From assembly GCF_016859285.1 (NCBI RefSeq), contig NC_053419.1, positions 11,837,501-11,901,500 on the forward strand: a stretch of DNA of 64,000 nt, in the 5' to 3' direction. Shown here piece after piece: positions 13,293 to 44,397 of this stretch. Below the pieces are notes generated by a model. It was not told the origin of the DNA. It saw only the letters and a list, made by a program, of their open reading frames with translations, and did no database searches. The DNA is from Xiphias gladius. Its lineage: Eukaryota; Chordata; Actinopteri; Istiophoriformes; Xiphiidae. Every line of letters starts with the position of its first letter. Position 1 is the first letter of the stretch. A program made the position numbers and the translations under genes.

Positions 13293-16200
13293 CTCGGTCT
13301 GGTTGATTCAACTTTACGGTCATTTTGGAGGCTGTAGTTAGTTTTGCTGTTAAACAGTACTGCATTATACTGAGAGGTATTGACAGTGTTTTGTCTACCC
13401 TCGCTTATATAAATAATGAGGTCTGGAGCACATGGCTATGGTTAGATAATTAGTTAATAAGGTGTAGAAACGACAATTCCCTTATTCTTGAATCAACACC
13501 TCACGAAAAAAGTTTCAACAAAGTCTGAACATTATAACCTTTGTGTAGGTAGGATTTATTGCGGAGCTGTTATTAGAATGCATTCGTTTCTAGAGAGGTG
13601 TACCTAATAAACTGGCAACTGAGTGTGTATTGAGTTTGCCTATGGTGCTGTCACATGATTTATATGGATGTTTATCCTATAAATGATTAATTTTACAAGC
13701 CAGGTAAGTTAATCCTCTTCAGAGCAGTCAGTTCATTTTCCAGTTCAAGCTTCATAATGTTGGTTCTGTTTTCTAGTTTAAGAGGGGAAGCAGTGTTGTT
13801 TGCAATATTTTAGCCATCCCAACCAATGATACTACTATGGATTCTTAAATTGATTGTATATTTATTAAGGGGACTGCCGGGCTGAAGGAGACAGTATTAA
13901 CTCAACATTTATCACATCGAGGATTTACTTAGAAGTATATCTATTTTAGGGTTAGACATGCTGTAAATAGTGTCCTTTTGTGTACTTGTTTTCATGTTAC
14001 AAAAAGTAAGTACATATGATCCTGTTGTTTTTAATGTGAACTTTAAATTACATTTAGGCAGTGTTGATAAAATGTAGCATTTTTATTTAGGTCTTTACTG
14101 GAAGAACGTAATCAGTGACACAGACGTGCAGACAGTTGTGGGGAAAGTACATTATTCTTGCATCAGGGGTCATATGTAACATTAAGCAAGATTTATTCAG
14201 GTCATATGCAAAGAACAGCACGGTCATCTGCTTTAAGGGAGAAAAATTAGTTGGTTAGTTTAAACTTCAACAAGTAGCAACAGCAAAGCTACAACTACTT
14301 GTTTCTTCGCGTCACATTTTTGCCAAAATTATGTTTGGTACAACCTTAGCAGTGGTAGATCATAGAGAACCTTGCAGCTAGATCTGAACACAAAAGAATT
14401 AAAACATCCCACACTATGGTGTGTTGTGGTTTAGTGTAAGATTAAATGTGAAATAGCTCTGTATTTCCCGGAGCCTTGATTCATGTATCTTTTGAAGTAT
14501 GCTGTTTTAGGCAACTTCACTGACTGTGACATAAAAGGCTGAAAATCCTTGCCAATACGTGACAGTTAGGAAATGTGTGCCGTCGATGCAAGTGTATTCT
14601 TCCATTACTTCAGCCATCATTCATGGTTTTTAAAACAGTAGGAGGCATTTCAGAAAAGGATCCCTTTCACAAAAAAGTTTTCCATAATGCTTTTTTTTCA
14701 ATATCCTTGAAACACAGTGCCTTTGTCCTCTTAACAAAGCAGGAGCCAACGATGTCTCTAAACACACATACTTTTTGGGAGGGAAAGGGAATGCCTGTGT
14801 GTTCCCCTGCTTACTTTGTTTATGATAATCTATGGTCTGTTCTGTATATTTTGTTGATGACATAAAGTGAAAAATATATTTTTTTTAAGATGTTAAGGGA
14901 AAACAGAAAGGCATGATAGAGGCTTGTGCAATGCTAAATAGTGCCCTTGTAGCATATTTGTGCTCAAATAGCCTCAAAATTTTTTTTAATGCCTCCAGTG
15001 ATACTGGGACATAACATATTGTAAACTGCTGGCTTCAGATTTTTTCAAAGTGTGGATACCTTTCAACTACAGATTGCCACTTTAACTGTGAGTCCCTTTA
15101 TGGGAGGTTTCTCTGACAAAGCTGCCTCTAATGCCTTTTACTCACACCTCTTTTTTTTTCTCCTGTGTGATAAGAGAGTATACAGAATGTGTCCTCTTCA
15201 TGGAAGGTGGTTTCATGAAGAGAAAATTGTAAGAATCTACATTGACGAATGAAAGAGTACAGAACAGACAAAAAATACATCAACATTCAGAACCAGGTGC
15301 AGTAATAAGTGGCTGCTGGCTCCCCTTCTTTAGGACACTTTCTTCTTCAGCAAATGAAAGTGTAATTTACAAGAGTTTTGTGTTGATTAAAGATCAACAT
15401 TACACAAAAAATCTGGACTGTCTTTAGTGTAGACACTTTTGGGGAAGTGTAAACATGTTGAAACAACCATAGCGTTTCATCAGTATAGTGGGAAGTGGGT
15501 GAGCAGTAACACCAAGGACCATATGAAATTTAGACACAAAACTCTTATTTTAAAGTTTGCTCAGTGACTAAAGATTATATCCCACAGTCAAACAAATGCT
15601 TTTGGCAAGAGTTTCCATCCTAATGTTTTTCTCCTTTGATTGATTTCCTGTTAAGCATATGAGAACAGATTATAAAGGAGGCTTTAAAAAGGGAGGGGGG
15701 TGTAAGTAACAGTTTAAGAGATTCACAGCAGATAGCATAGTTTACTTGGACAGATGGGTTTGTGGTTCCTTGTCAAAACATGAGTAGATAGGACACAGGC
15801 TAAAATCACTCATACAGTAATTAAAGTCACAGACATGTAATTGGACTAAAGGTACCACAAACAAACAAATGTTTAGCTGTTTAGTTGTACAATCAGTTAG
15901 TCAGCTACACAATTCTGTCCTGCCACAGCAGCAAAAGGTGCTACGGACTGCATCAATAATGGCCAGCAGTTTTTCAACGTTTAAGATTTTCTTCTCTTCA
16001 CCTGAAAGTTGCATTTTGTGCCATAGTGTATGGATAGTGGCATGGGTTCACTTTTTAATCCCAGAGTACTTGTATGAGTTATGAAATAATCGTTTGCCTT
16101 TCATTCAACAAAAACATTGGCCCTTGGCTGCATATTTGTGCTGCTATGTATTCCCATTTAAATTGCAGCTCAGAACCTCCCTACTCAACAAAGTTGGTGT

Positions 16201-16335
16201 GAACCCTCCTCCCCAGCAGGTGAAACATTTTCAACATGTGTCAGCAAAGTGATTAGAACTGCTGTTAAAAGATGTGAGGTGACTGATGCCACGGAGCAGG
16301 CTGATTTATCACCACAACCCCCTGTGTACCAATCA
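13293..16335. other. Gene-free stretch
   Basis: AT-rich intergenic or 5' intronic DNA. No frame longer than about 100 codons and none resembling a protein. If jak2 starts at the CpG block near 12.1 kb, this is part of its first introns. Confidence 0.5.
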
Positions 16336-17742
16336 TACACTGCGTGCACAATTATAAGGCAGGTTGTATTTTTGAGGATTAATTTTGTTATTGTACAACT
16401 AAAGTGCTCTTGGTCAATCCAAAATGTTAACAAACCCTCAAACCTGAACATTTAAGTAGTAAAAGTGAAGTTTTGGCTTTCTTAAGAGAATATTTAGATG
16501 TACACCATTATTAGGCAACTATTAGCGTGCAGAATTATTATGCAACTAAATGAAAAACAAAAATGTTCCCATCTCACTTGTTTATTTTCACCTGTTAAAG
16601 AGCGAATAATAAACAAACTCAAAATGTACAAATAAACATTTCTGAAATTTAAAAAAAAAAAATCAGTGACCAATATAGCCACCTTTCTTTTCGATAGTTC
16701 TCAATAGGGTTTAAGTCAGGTGAAGAAGGGGGCCATGTCATTAGTTTTTCATCTTTAAGGCCTTTACTGGCCAGCCGCGCAGTGGAGTACTTTGATGCAT
16801 GTGATGGAGCCTTGTCTTGCATAAAAATCAAAGTCTTCTTGAAAGATGCAGACTTTTTCCTGTACCACTGCTTGAAGAAAGTGTCTTCTAAAAATTGGCA
16901 GAAGGTCTGAGAGTTTATTTTGAGTCCATTTCCAACCTGAAAAGGTCCAACTAGCTCATCTTTAATAATACCTGCCCATACCAGTACCACACCTCCACCT
17001 TGCTGGCGTCTGAGTTGAAGTGAAGCTCTGTGTCCTTTACTGATCCAACCCCAGGCCCATCCATCTGGTCCGTCAAGAGTCACTCTCATCTCATCAGTCC
17101 ACAAAACCCTTGAAAAAGCTGTCTTCAGATATTTCTTGGCCCATTCTTGACGTTTCAATTTATGTGTGTTGTTCAGAGGTGGTCTGGTTTCAGCCTTTCT
17201 TACCTTGGCCATGTCTCTGAGAACTGAACACCTTGTACTTCTTTACACTCCAGGTAGGTTGCAGTTGTGTAATGTGGCAGCACTGGAGGATCATGGGTTC
17301 CTAGTAGCTTCATGTTTGATTCTTCTCAAATCTTTAGCGGTTAATTTGCGTCTCTTCTTCTCGACACGTTTCTTGCGACCCTGTTGACTATTTGCAACAA
17401 AACGTTTGATGGTTCTGTGATCACGCCCCAATATCTTAGATATTTCAAGAGTGCTGCATCCCTCTGAAAGACTTTTTAGAAGTGTTGACTTTTCAGAGTC
17501 AGTTAAATCTCTTTTTTGGCCCATTTTTCCTGAGGAGAAGAATCTGCCTTATAATTATGCACACCTTGATATAGGGTGTTGATCTCCTTAGGCCACACCC
17601 TCCCTCCTCACACAAATACACATCACCTGATATTTATTAAATCCACTAAGTTCAAGGTTATACAGCTTGGAGTTGGAAATTATGGATAAAATGATGATAT
17701 CATCAAAATATTCACTTGCTTAATAATTGTGCACACAGTGTA
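16336..17742 (-). mobile_element. Tc1/mariner-like transposon, DD37E spacing, inactive
   Basis: The ends form inverted repeats. The left end reads TACACTGCGTGCACAATTAT and the right end, reversed, TACACTGTGTGCACAATTAT. Related subterminal copies (TTAGGCAAC, then GCAGAATTATTATGCAAC) lie at 16510-16546, with a counterpart at about 17538-17566. Both ends start with TA, the Tc1/mariner target dinucleotide. The 1.4 kb length and single transposase frame fit the superfamily. The element is inserted upstream of jak2 and its transposase is broken (see the nested entry). Confidence 0.85.
16685..17524 (-). pseudogene. Broken Tc1-like transposase
   Basis: The frame starts at ATG 17522-17524 with a helix-turn-helix region (LTDSEKSTLLKSLSEG, then GRDHRTIKRFV) and a basic stretch. 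It is interrupted by in-frame TGA just after ARNP-like sequence at about 17288-17290 and by a TAA some 55 bases later. The same frame then continues with the catalytic core: WTDE (first aspartate), MQDKAPSHASK (second aspartate) and PDLNPIEN (glutamate). I count 37 residues between the second aspartate and the glutamate, against 34 in classical Tc1. After PIEN the homology stops, so the C-terminus is missing. The enzyme would have cut and pasted the element at TA sites; this copy cannot encode it. Confidence 0.85.
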
Positions 17743-17794
17743 CAATATAAAAAGTACCCACCCAGAGTGTCCTCTGTTGTTTTCCCCTTTTTGC

Positions 17795-18377
17795 TGAGTG
17801 TTTTTTTTTTTTTTTTCCGATGGGTTTTTCCATGTTTTCTCATAAGCTCAGGCTGGATTGAAAGCTGTAGAGTTGATGGCCTGTGCAAAGCTAAATAAGA
17901 CAAAACCAAATTAGCCAAGTAATTATGTGATGATGGACATGATGGACTTGGCAGTGATTGCAGCCTTGGCAAACCGAGTATTCACCCCTCCAAGTCACCG
18001 GAGGAACCTTTGGAAGTAGTTATAGCTCTGAATCTGTTTGGTTTTGTCTGTCAGCTTTGCATACATGGACACTGGAATTTTACCCCATTCCTCTTTTAAA
18101 AAAATGCTCAAGTTCTCTCAAGTGGCACAAGGACCATGAGCAGATTTTCCCAACAGCATGATGCTGCCAGCACAGGCTCTGTGTTTGCAATGAATACTTT
18201 TTACTTTTACTAAAAACCACTAAAATCCAGCAAATATTTACATTAGAGTGGTTAACTTAAAGTTGGTGCAGATTAATTTTCTGTCAACTGACTTGTGTTT
18301 TCTGGTCTAGTAGACTGAGTATATTGTTGTAATTTCAGTACCCTTTCTCATCACTTAATAATAATAATGCTATTTGC
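17795..18377 (+). repeat. Left arm of a large inverted repeat
   Basis: Two blocks, 17795-17936 and 18244-18377, are matched in reverse complement by 19875-20000 and 19700-19834. Shared motifs are AAAGCTGTAGAGTTGATGGCC in the first block and TCTGGTCTAGTAGACTGAGT in the second. The left arm carries about 300 extra bases between its blocks (17937-18243) that the right arm lacks. The extra piece ends in CAGCATGATGCTGCCAGC, which I associate with teleost DNA transposons. Confidence 0.7.
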
Positions 18378-19699
18378 TGCATTGATTAGTTTGTGATGTT
18401 ACAGCCAGATGTCAAAATAAATTAGTTATTTTTGTCAAAAACCTCTTCTTCTTACACCTTTTTATGTATACATGGGACATCTGGATTTGCAGATTAATTT
18501 CCATTCCATAATAGTATGCAGACTAAGAGACTTAGTTTTTTTTGTTTTTTTTTTTGGGCAATGCTTTCAGCTAGAACAACCCACTAAATGCAAAGTTTAC
18601 AGTGTTCTAAAATGGTTTTCTTATTTCAGTTTTTTTATTCCAGCTCACCATAAACATAAAGAAACATAATATCAGTAAAATCAGGCGCTGTACTACGTGG
18701 CTGATATACAAACAGATAGAACGGTCGTCTCCCAACCTGGTTGATAACTTTATCTGATGATAAAACTAGAATGTTTAGTCACCACATCAGTAGTTCCCGT
18801 GTCCTCAGTGTTTGTTGCTGCAGGCAGCTCTACACTCTGATTGACCCTGAGCCAGTCAAAAAAAAGGTGTAAAAAGGGTAGCAGTCCTTTAATGTTTGAC
18901 AGGGTACCTAATTTTATGTAGGTTACAGCACACAAGCGGATGCAAAGTTAAGAGTAATTTGGCAAAGAATTATACAAAGTATTGTTTTGGCTTACAACCC
19001 CTCAGTAGGTGAGGCTGAAAGTTACTGATGCTACATAGTTGGAGACCTTTGATATATGACAAGAGGAAGGTCAGAACATGTGTAAGAATACAGGAAAACA
19101 CTGCTCTCTCACCAGTTTATAAGTTTGTTTACACACCCAAAACGTTTATCATAAAGCAGACAGGCCGAGAGTTAGACAGAGTTCCTTGCTGGGTCTTATC
19201 GGAGCCTTGTAGAGGTCAGAGCTATCAGCTCAGCCACATTTTGCCCTTTATGGCTGCTGTGCTCCACTGTTGGCCGCTAATGACGTCTCTTTAATTGGCC
19301 TCTGGACATTTTACACTTATCAACCAACTGCTGGGCTTCCTCTAAAGTTTGGATCAAGTTTCATGTTGGGCAACTAAAATAATTATTAACAGTCCCTAAA
19401 TCATTTTGTAAAACTGAAATCTACAATAACTGGCTATGTTGCATAAGGTAAAAGTGAGATGGCCAAGCTAAGACTACAACTTTCCAAACTATAGAGCTCG
19501 CTGACAGACTTTGATTTGCAGATGGGTGTTTTGTTCGTTCATTTTTTTCTCCGATTTTTAGTAATGTCAATGAAATGCTGTATTTGAACAGTGACACCGA
19601 TTTTTTTCACAGAAGAATTTATGACATGTCAAAGTAAGAAAAACACTTGTGTAAATATCCAAATCTTACTGCAAAGCAAATGCAATAAGCATAAACAAA
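18378..19699. other. Spacer of the inverted repeat, no gene
   Basis: About 1.3 kb between the two arms. No frame resembles a protein. A T-rich run lies at about 18535-18558. It could be the interior of one foldback-type element or simply unique DNA between two inverted copies of a repeat. Confidence 0.4.
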
Positions 19700-20000
19700 G
19701 CAAATAGCATTATTATTATTGAGTGATGAGAAAGGGTACTGTAATTACAACAATATACTCAGTCTACTAGACCAGAAAACACAAGTCAGTTGACAGAAAA
19801 TTAGTCCGCAACAATTTTGAGATAGCCACTCTAACATCTCTGTTGATGTGAAATACTCAAAGGGTAGTAAGTGTCCATCATCAAATAATTTTGATAATTT
19901 GGTTTTGTCTCGTTTGGCTTTGCAAAGGCCATCAACTCTACAGCTTTCAGTCCAGCCAAAGCTCCTGAGAACCCGTCAAAAAAAAAAAAAAAAACCCCAA
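19700..20000 (-). repeat. Right arm of a large inverted repeat
   Basis: Reverse complement of the two left-arm blocks, here nearly contiguous, ending in a poly-A run at 19979-19994. The matching end of the left arm has a poly-T run at 17802-17817. The homopolymer at the outer edge of each arm suggests both are copies of one repeat with an A-rich end. Confidence 0.7.
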
Positions 20001-20639
20001 CTTTGCTGAGTCGTAAAATATATCTGTTGTCAGGGAATTTCTGAGCTGCAAACGAAATTGGAACACAGCACCACAAATATGCAGCCAAGGGCCAGTGATT
20101 TTGTTGTAAAGCTCACATCGCATCCTTGAGATGATATAGCACAATCACACAAGGGCGTTAACATCAGCCGATAAAATCTGAAACATTAAAAAGGAAGTGC
20201 AACAGTATGAACACAAACATAATATAAGCAAAGCACACAAACATTACTGGAAGAACAAAGTAATAAACTATATACTATAGAGACAAAACTAAACCAAAAT
20301 ATTAAAGAGACTTAATTCTAATGTTGCACACCCAGTTTCATTTACATGGGTTTCATATGAATAATTGGGAAAAATGGATATTGGATAAACTGCTGAAGTC
20401 ATTGCTGTACATGCCAAATCGTTCAGGCTTACATATATCTAGTTAATGGAATATGCCCTGTACTACAACTGGGTTGAGGGATCAATTCAACCAGACCAGA
20501 ATAGGCTCGAGATAAAAGATTATTCCAATTTTGTACAATAGAGTAACTGCAATTTTCATGGGATGAGATTTGTGCCATTTCTGTGACAACTGAACATTAA
20601 CTGTGTTGTTCTGAATTTGTATGGTAATCAGCTACCTCC
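20001..20639. other. Gene-free stretch
   Basis: AT-rich DNA; no exon, RNA gene or recognisable repeat seen. Confidence 0.5.
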
Positions 20640-21010
20640 AATACATATAGTAGATATGCTATTTCCTGTACATTTAGCTGATGCTAAGAAGGTGTAATGT
20701 TTACCATGCTCAACATGTTACTTTAGCATGTTAGCATGGTAAGCTAAGATGGTATACTAAGATTGCTAACTGGGACCAAAAACAGTACAGTTGAGGCTGA
20801 TGGGAATGTCATAAGCTTTGGATAAATTGAAATTTTGACCTGATGATGGCACTAGATGAAAAGCCGGGATCATGGAAGTTGTTACAATTCATCCTGAGCG
20901 GGACTTGACTGTGTATCAAATGTCATGGCGATCCATCCAATAGTTATCAGGACATTGCACTCAAAACCACAAACATCAACCGGCTGATGGCGCTAGAGGG
21001 AAAATGTACC
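20640..21010 (+). repeat. Dispersed teleost repeat, copy 1
   Basis: Contains AAGGTGTAATGTTTACC, several TGTTAGCATG-type motifs, a GGCGATCCATCCAATAGTT stretch and GATGGCGCTAGAGG. The same series of motifs recurs in the same order in a jak2 intron at about 41000-41260, showing a dispersed family. No coding capacity. The boundaries are approximate. Confidence 0.6.
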
Positions 21011-22021
21011 AGAGTTGTGCTACTGCGATGTTTTGCTTGCTGGTAGATGAGACAAACAGTATTTTAGGATCAAGTGCAAACTAGAGTGAGCAGACCAGGC
21101 ATAACTGTACTGTTCTGTTCTGCCTTGATCTTTTTCACATTTAAATACAAAATACTTTATTCCACATAACATTTTATTTTTTCTGAGCTCTCTGCAAGCA
21201 AAGCAGTCTCAGCCGAGATACACATCATAATACTGACTGCAAATGTTACTGATGTAACTTTATGACATAGGCCCTTACCTCCCCTTGGGAACATGTGTAA
21301 TTGATGGCTTCTCCATGTACCATAACTGATTTCTGGGAAAGTCTCTCCAGTGTTTTCCATCTCTGGCCTTTTACCTCCATTTCAGCCTGTACTTCCACCC
21401 TCTGCATTTTTTAAAGGCCTCTTTTCCTCTATCTCAGGGAGGTGCATTTGAGGTCTTGCCTTGTGATGATATTTGAAATTTTTTATCCCTCTATTTACCC
21501 CGTCTTTATTGTTATTTCATTAAATGTAATCGATAAAGGAACCGTTATTTCAGTAAAGAGAGTGTATACAAGAGGACAGATAGATAGATGTAGATATCAT
21601 GATAAAGAGACAAAAATCAGTGGAAAAAAAGGCTTCAGTAAATGTAACAGGTATGACATGTCAAGATATTTCAGGTGCAGTTACTTAGAAAATCTTTTTG
21701 CAATTTCAAATGTGAAAAGCAAAAAACAATTTTTGTTGTCAGACCTTCTTAATAAAAAATAAGCTTTTTTGAGACTATTTTGTCATACAAAAATAAAATC
21801 TGTCGTCTCCACCAACACATGACCATTGCTTTTTGTGAGTGATAGTGGCTTAACATTCTGGTGAACTGATTGATTGCTAATTTTTTCCCCTTGTTCAATA
21901 ACTTCAAAAACATTCATTAAGAAAAACAGAGTTACACCCATGTACAGCCACTGTTTTTAATAAATATTTTAATGTGTAAATACATTATGTCCTACTTACC
22001 TGCCTCTTTTTTTGTGTCCAG
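21011..22021. other. Gene-free stretch before the first jak2 coding exon
   Basis: No coding exon. The last 47 bases form a pyrimidine-rich 3' splice site ending in AG at 22020-22021; a near copy of this segment occurs at 22650-22696. Confidence 0.6.
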
Positions 22022-22050
22022 GAAAGGTGAATGTTCGTTTTGAACATTAC

Positions 22051-41486
<19,436 letters not shown>

Positions 41487-42480
41487 GCGGCATTCATTTC
41501 TGAACCTCTGAATTTTAGGGAATCGACACCCGGGAATCAGTCCTCACGAATCTTAAAAGAACAATGATTGTCTCCGTGATGTCTGGGTTTACTGCAGCCA
41601 TGCAATCACTAGTATGAAATATACTAGATTTTTTTTTTTCTTGGTGCTCTGCCTGCCTGTAAGCCTGATTAACATTTACTTAAATGAAGACGTTGGAGTG
41701 ATGGCAATATCCACTTTGTTAGCACAGTTTTCACACGTCTTTCTATGACCACATAAAATAGACAAATTATCAGATTGATTACTACACTACATCCGACTCA
41801 GACATCAAACAAAAGATCATCTCTGTTGTTTTCAAGAACATTTCATTATGGGATACATTATTTTCTTTGTCTTATTTGTACATGTTGTGGTTTACAAATT
41901 GAATTTGACCAGTCATTGACTGCAGAAAGGAGACTGTTTTATGAATCAAGATTTTCAGTAACTTGTGTTGAATGTTTAAGATACTAACCAAAAATGTATA
42001 AATCACCAAAAAGAATTTTGTTAATACTCTGTCCTTTGATTTTGTACTTTTATTGTTGTAAACTGAGCAGCGAATTATTTTGTTTAACCAAAGAGACCAT
42101 GGGATTCTTAACAGAGCCATGTGACTGCACCTCATATCGAGAACGAACTTTCTGATCACTTTGACATCACTTAGCCGAATCCACCCGAACTCAACCTCAC
42201 TGCTCTGCTCATGCGTGGCTGTGCTTTGATTGACTGGGAAGGCCCACGTTTCCTCCTGCTCACGCCCAGAAAGACGCCTGCTTGATGCCTCTTAAAGACT
42301 GATAAATGTAAAGCACCAGCTGTACATGGACCCGCTATGTAGATCTCTGCAAGTGGTTTTCGAGTAAGATTTCTGTTGTTACACTTGACTTGCGTTTTAC
42401 AGATGTTCATTGCACACTGAGGATGATTCTTTATTTTTCTGAGCAAAATTTGCTACAAATAAACCATCTGTCTACATAAC
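41487..42480 (+). other. jak2: jak2 3' untranslated region
   Basis: Follows the TGA stop. The first good poly-A signal is AATAAA at 42458-42463, giving a 3' untranslated region of about 1 kb. AATAAA-like and AT-rich stretches further on (43700 region) could allow longer forms. Confidence 0.6.
42458..42463 (+). terminator. jak2: Poly-A signal, jak2
   Basis: AATAAA in CTACAAATAAACCATCTG, about 970 bases after the stop codon and on the coding strand. It is the nearest canonical signal downstream of the stop. Confidence 0.55.
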
Positions 42481-44140
42481 AAGAGGTCAGACTTAACACA
42501 AATCGCCCTTTCTTAGTTTACATCATTTAATGCAATGTGGAAACAATGAAATATATCAGACAGGCAGCAATAACTACTCATTAAGCTCTTTGACGACTTG
42601 GTAGACAGTACAGTAGTGTTGTATCATGGACTCATACATTATCCTTTTTTTTGAAGGATACCAGCTCGGGAAATGATATTACCTTTGTAATTAAATACTA
42701 ATGGGTAAATACATATTTTATAAATACAGTTAGGAAGTTTTCAGTGTCAAAAGTCTATACTATCCGCTTTTAGATACCTAATATTAGAAGTGCATGTTGA
42801 AAGTAATGAAGGGAGGGGTTTTTACTTTCTGCACTAGCTTGTTGAAGTATGTGGTATATACAATTTATTTGACTTTTGTTCATGTCATTATTTTCCCATC
42901 CATTTAAAGATTTCGAAGAGCTTGTGTGTTAGGTGAGTATGTGCTCTGATGTGCATTACACTTTCAAACACAAATTCATCAGTGGTCACAAGGGTTTTTT
43001 TTTTTTTTGTGGGGTAAATTTTTAAATCTTTACATGCCAAATGTTAAAGTGCCAATGACTAAAGTGTGATTTGTGATGATAATGGTGAGAGGAAACTTTT
43101 GAATTTCTGGAACAGCAACTATGTTTTTAATTTTCAAACAAAAAAACCCTCACTCCTCAAGGTTGTTTTAGACCATAAAAGATAAGCCATAAATACACAC
43201 ACACACAAAATGTCAAAGGGTGGATGCCCTCTCACGTCGCTAAGAATGAGTCATTGTAAAGAGCACGGTTTTCTCACTTGAAAACCCACAAGCTCCAACA
43301 CCCTGACATCTGGGACCGTTGATCTGACTGTCTTGAATATTTCTTTTAATGTCAGGTCTTTGACTTTGTGTTTGCTTTGACTAAGATCAGTGTTTTTTTA
43401 ATGGTTTTTTTTTTTTTTATTATTCTTGCATTAATCCTATTTTTTTACTATCACAGGTATCAATCTTGATATTTGTGTATAACTGTGTAACATCAAATAT
43501 GAGTATTTTGTGAAATATATATCTTTTTAAATCCAAAGACATTCAGAAAAACCAGATGTTTAACAGATTAAATTGATGGTTTCATTAATTTCAATTTTAG
43601 TTTGTTGCTTTGTGAATGAAATGAAGCCTGGTTTTGTCATCTGATGGCAACAGGCAGCTACCTTTTAATACATTTACGTGTAGATTGGTGTAAATATTGA
43701 AATACTGAATATTGTAAATATTAATTTCTTCAGATAAAGCTTTATCATGTTCCACACATTTACATTTAGGCAACACGTGGTATTGTGGGTTTTGTTGGGG
43801 GGGGGGGTGTCAAATGTATGCTTTCGCTTTTGAGTCAGAAAAGGTTAAAAGAAGAAAAAAGATCCACTCTTTTGCAGTAGAGTGTCCTCATGGTGTTGAC
43901 ATAAAATGACCAGGCAGGCATAATGTTGTGAACAGAGGGCAGCAATAAGTTCACATCAGCCTAAATGACATAAATGTGTGATATTGGCCCGTGTTAGCAT
44001 GAACACAGTTTAGTCAGATAGTCTGCAGGCGAGAATATGGATGCTGTTTATTGCTCCAAATCCTTTCCACTCATATAGAAACAAGTGTTGGAGATGATAT
44101 ATGATAGAGCTCAGAACTTCATATTAACACAGTGTTTCAA
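42481..44140. other. Intergenic stretch between jak2 and rln
   Basis: AT-rich; no exon recognised. T or G runs lie at 42995-43008, 43403-43418 and 43797-43807. Part may be an extended jak2 3' end. Confidence 0.5.
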
Positions 44141-44141
44141 A

Positions 44142-44147
44142 TTTATT
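44142..44147 (-). terminator. rln: Poly-A signal, rln
   Basis: AATAAA on the minus strand (TTTATT on plus), about 250 bases beyond the relaxin stop codon. Confidence 0.5.
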
Positions 44148-44397
44148 GTCAAGGATGCTGAGAGGGCGACAAAGTACACACACAATAGGATCTTTTAACA
44201 AAAGTAAGAAGAATAAATAAAATATGACAGAGACACGAAAGTGGAGTGATGTGACAGCTTACTATAATGAACTTGCTCTCCTCCCTCTTTTACCTCCTAC
44301 ATCTCTCCACAACTGCCTGTTACTGTCCAGCACACCACCTTCATGTCACAACCCCTCTGCCTTCACCCCTTCCCTCCTCCCCTCTCCCTCTGCCGCC

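Noticed and set aside
22012-22050. Extension of Jak2 upstream of the ATG at 22051
   Set aside because: An in-frame ATG at 22012 lies before the splice acceptor at 22020-22021 and so is intronic; the 22051 ATG gives the family length.
42171-42446. 91-codon minus-strand frame in the jak2 3' region
   Set aside because: Lies within the jak2 3' untranslated region, opposite strand, no homology or relaxin-like cysteine pattern.
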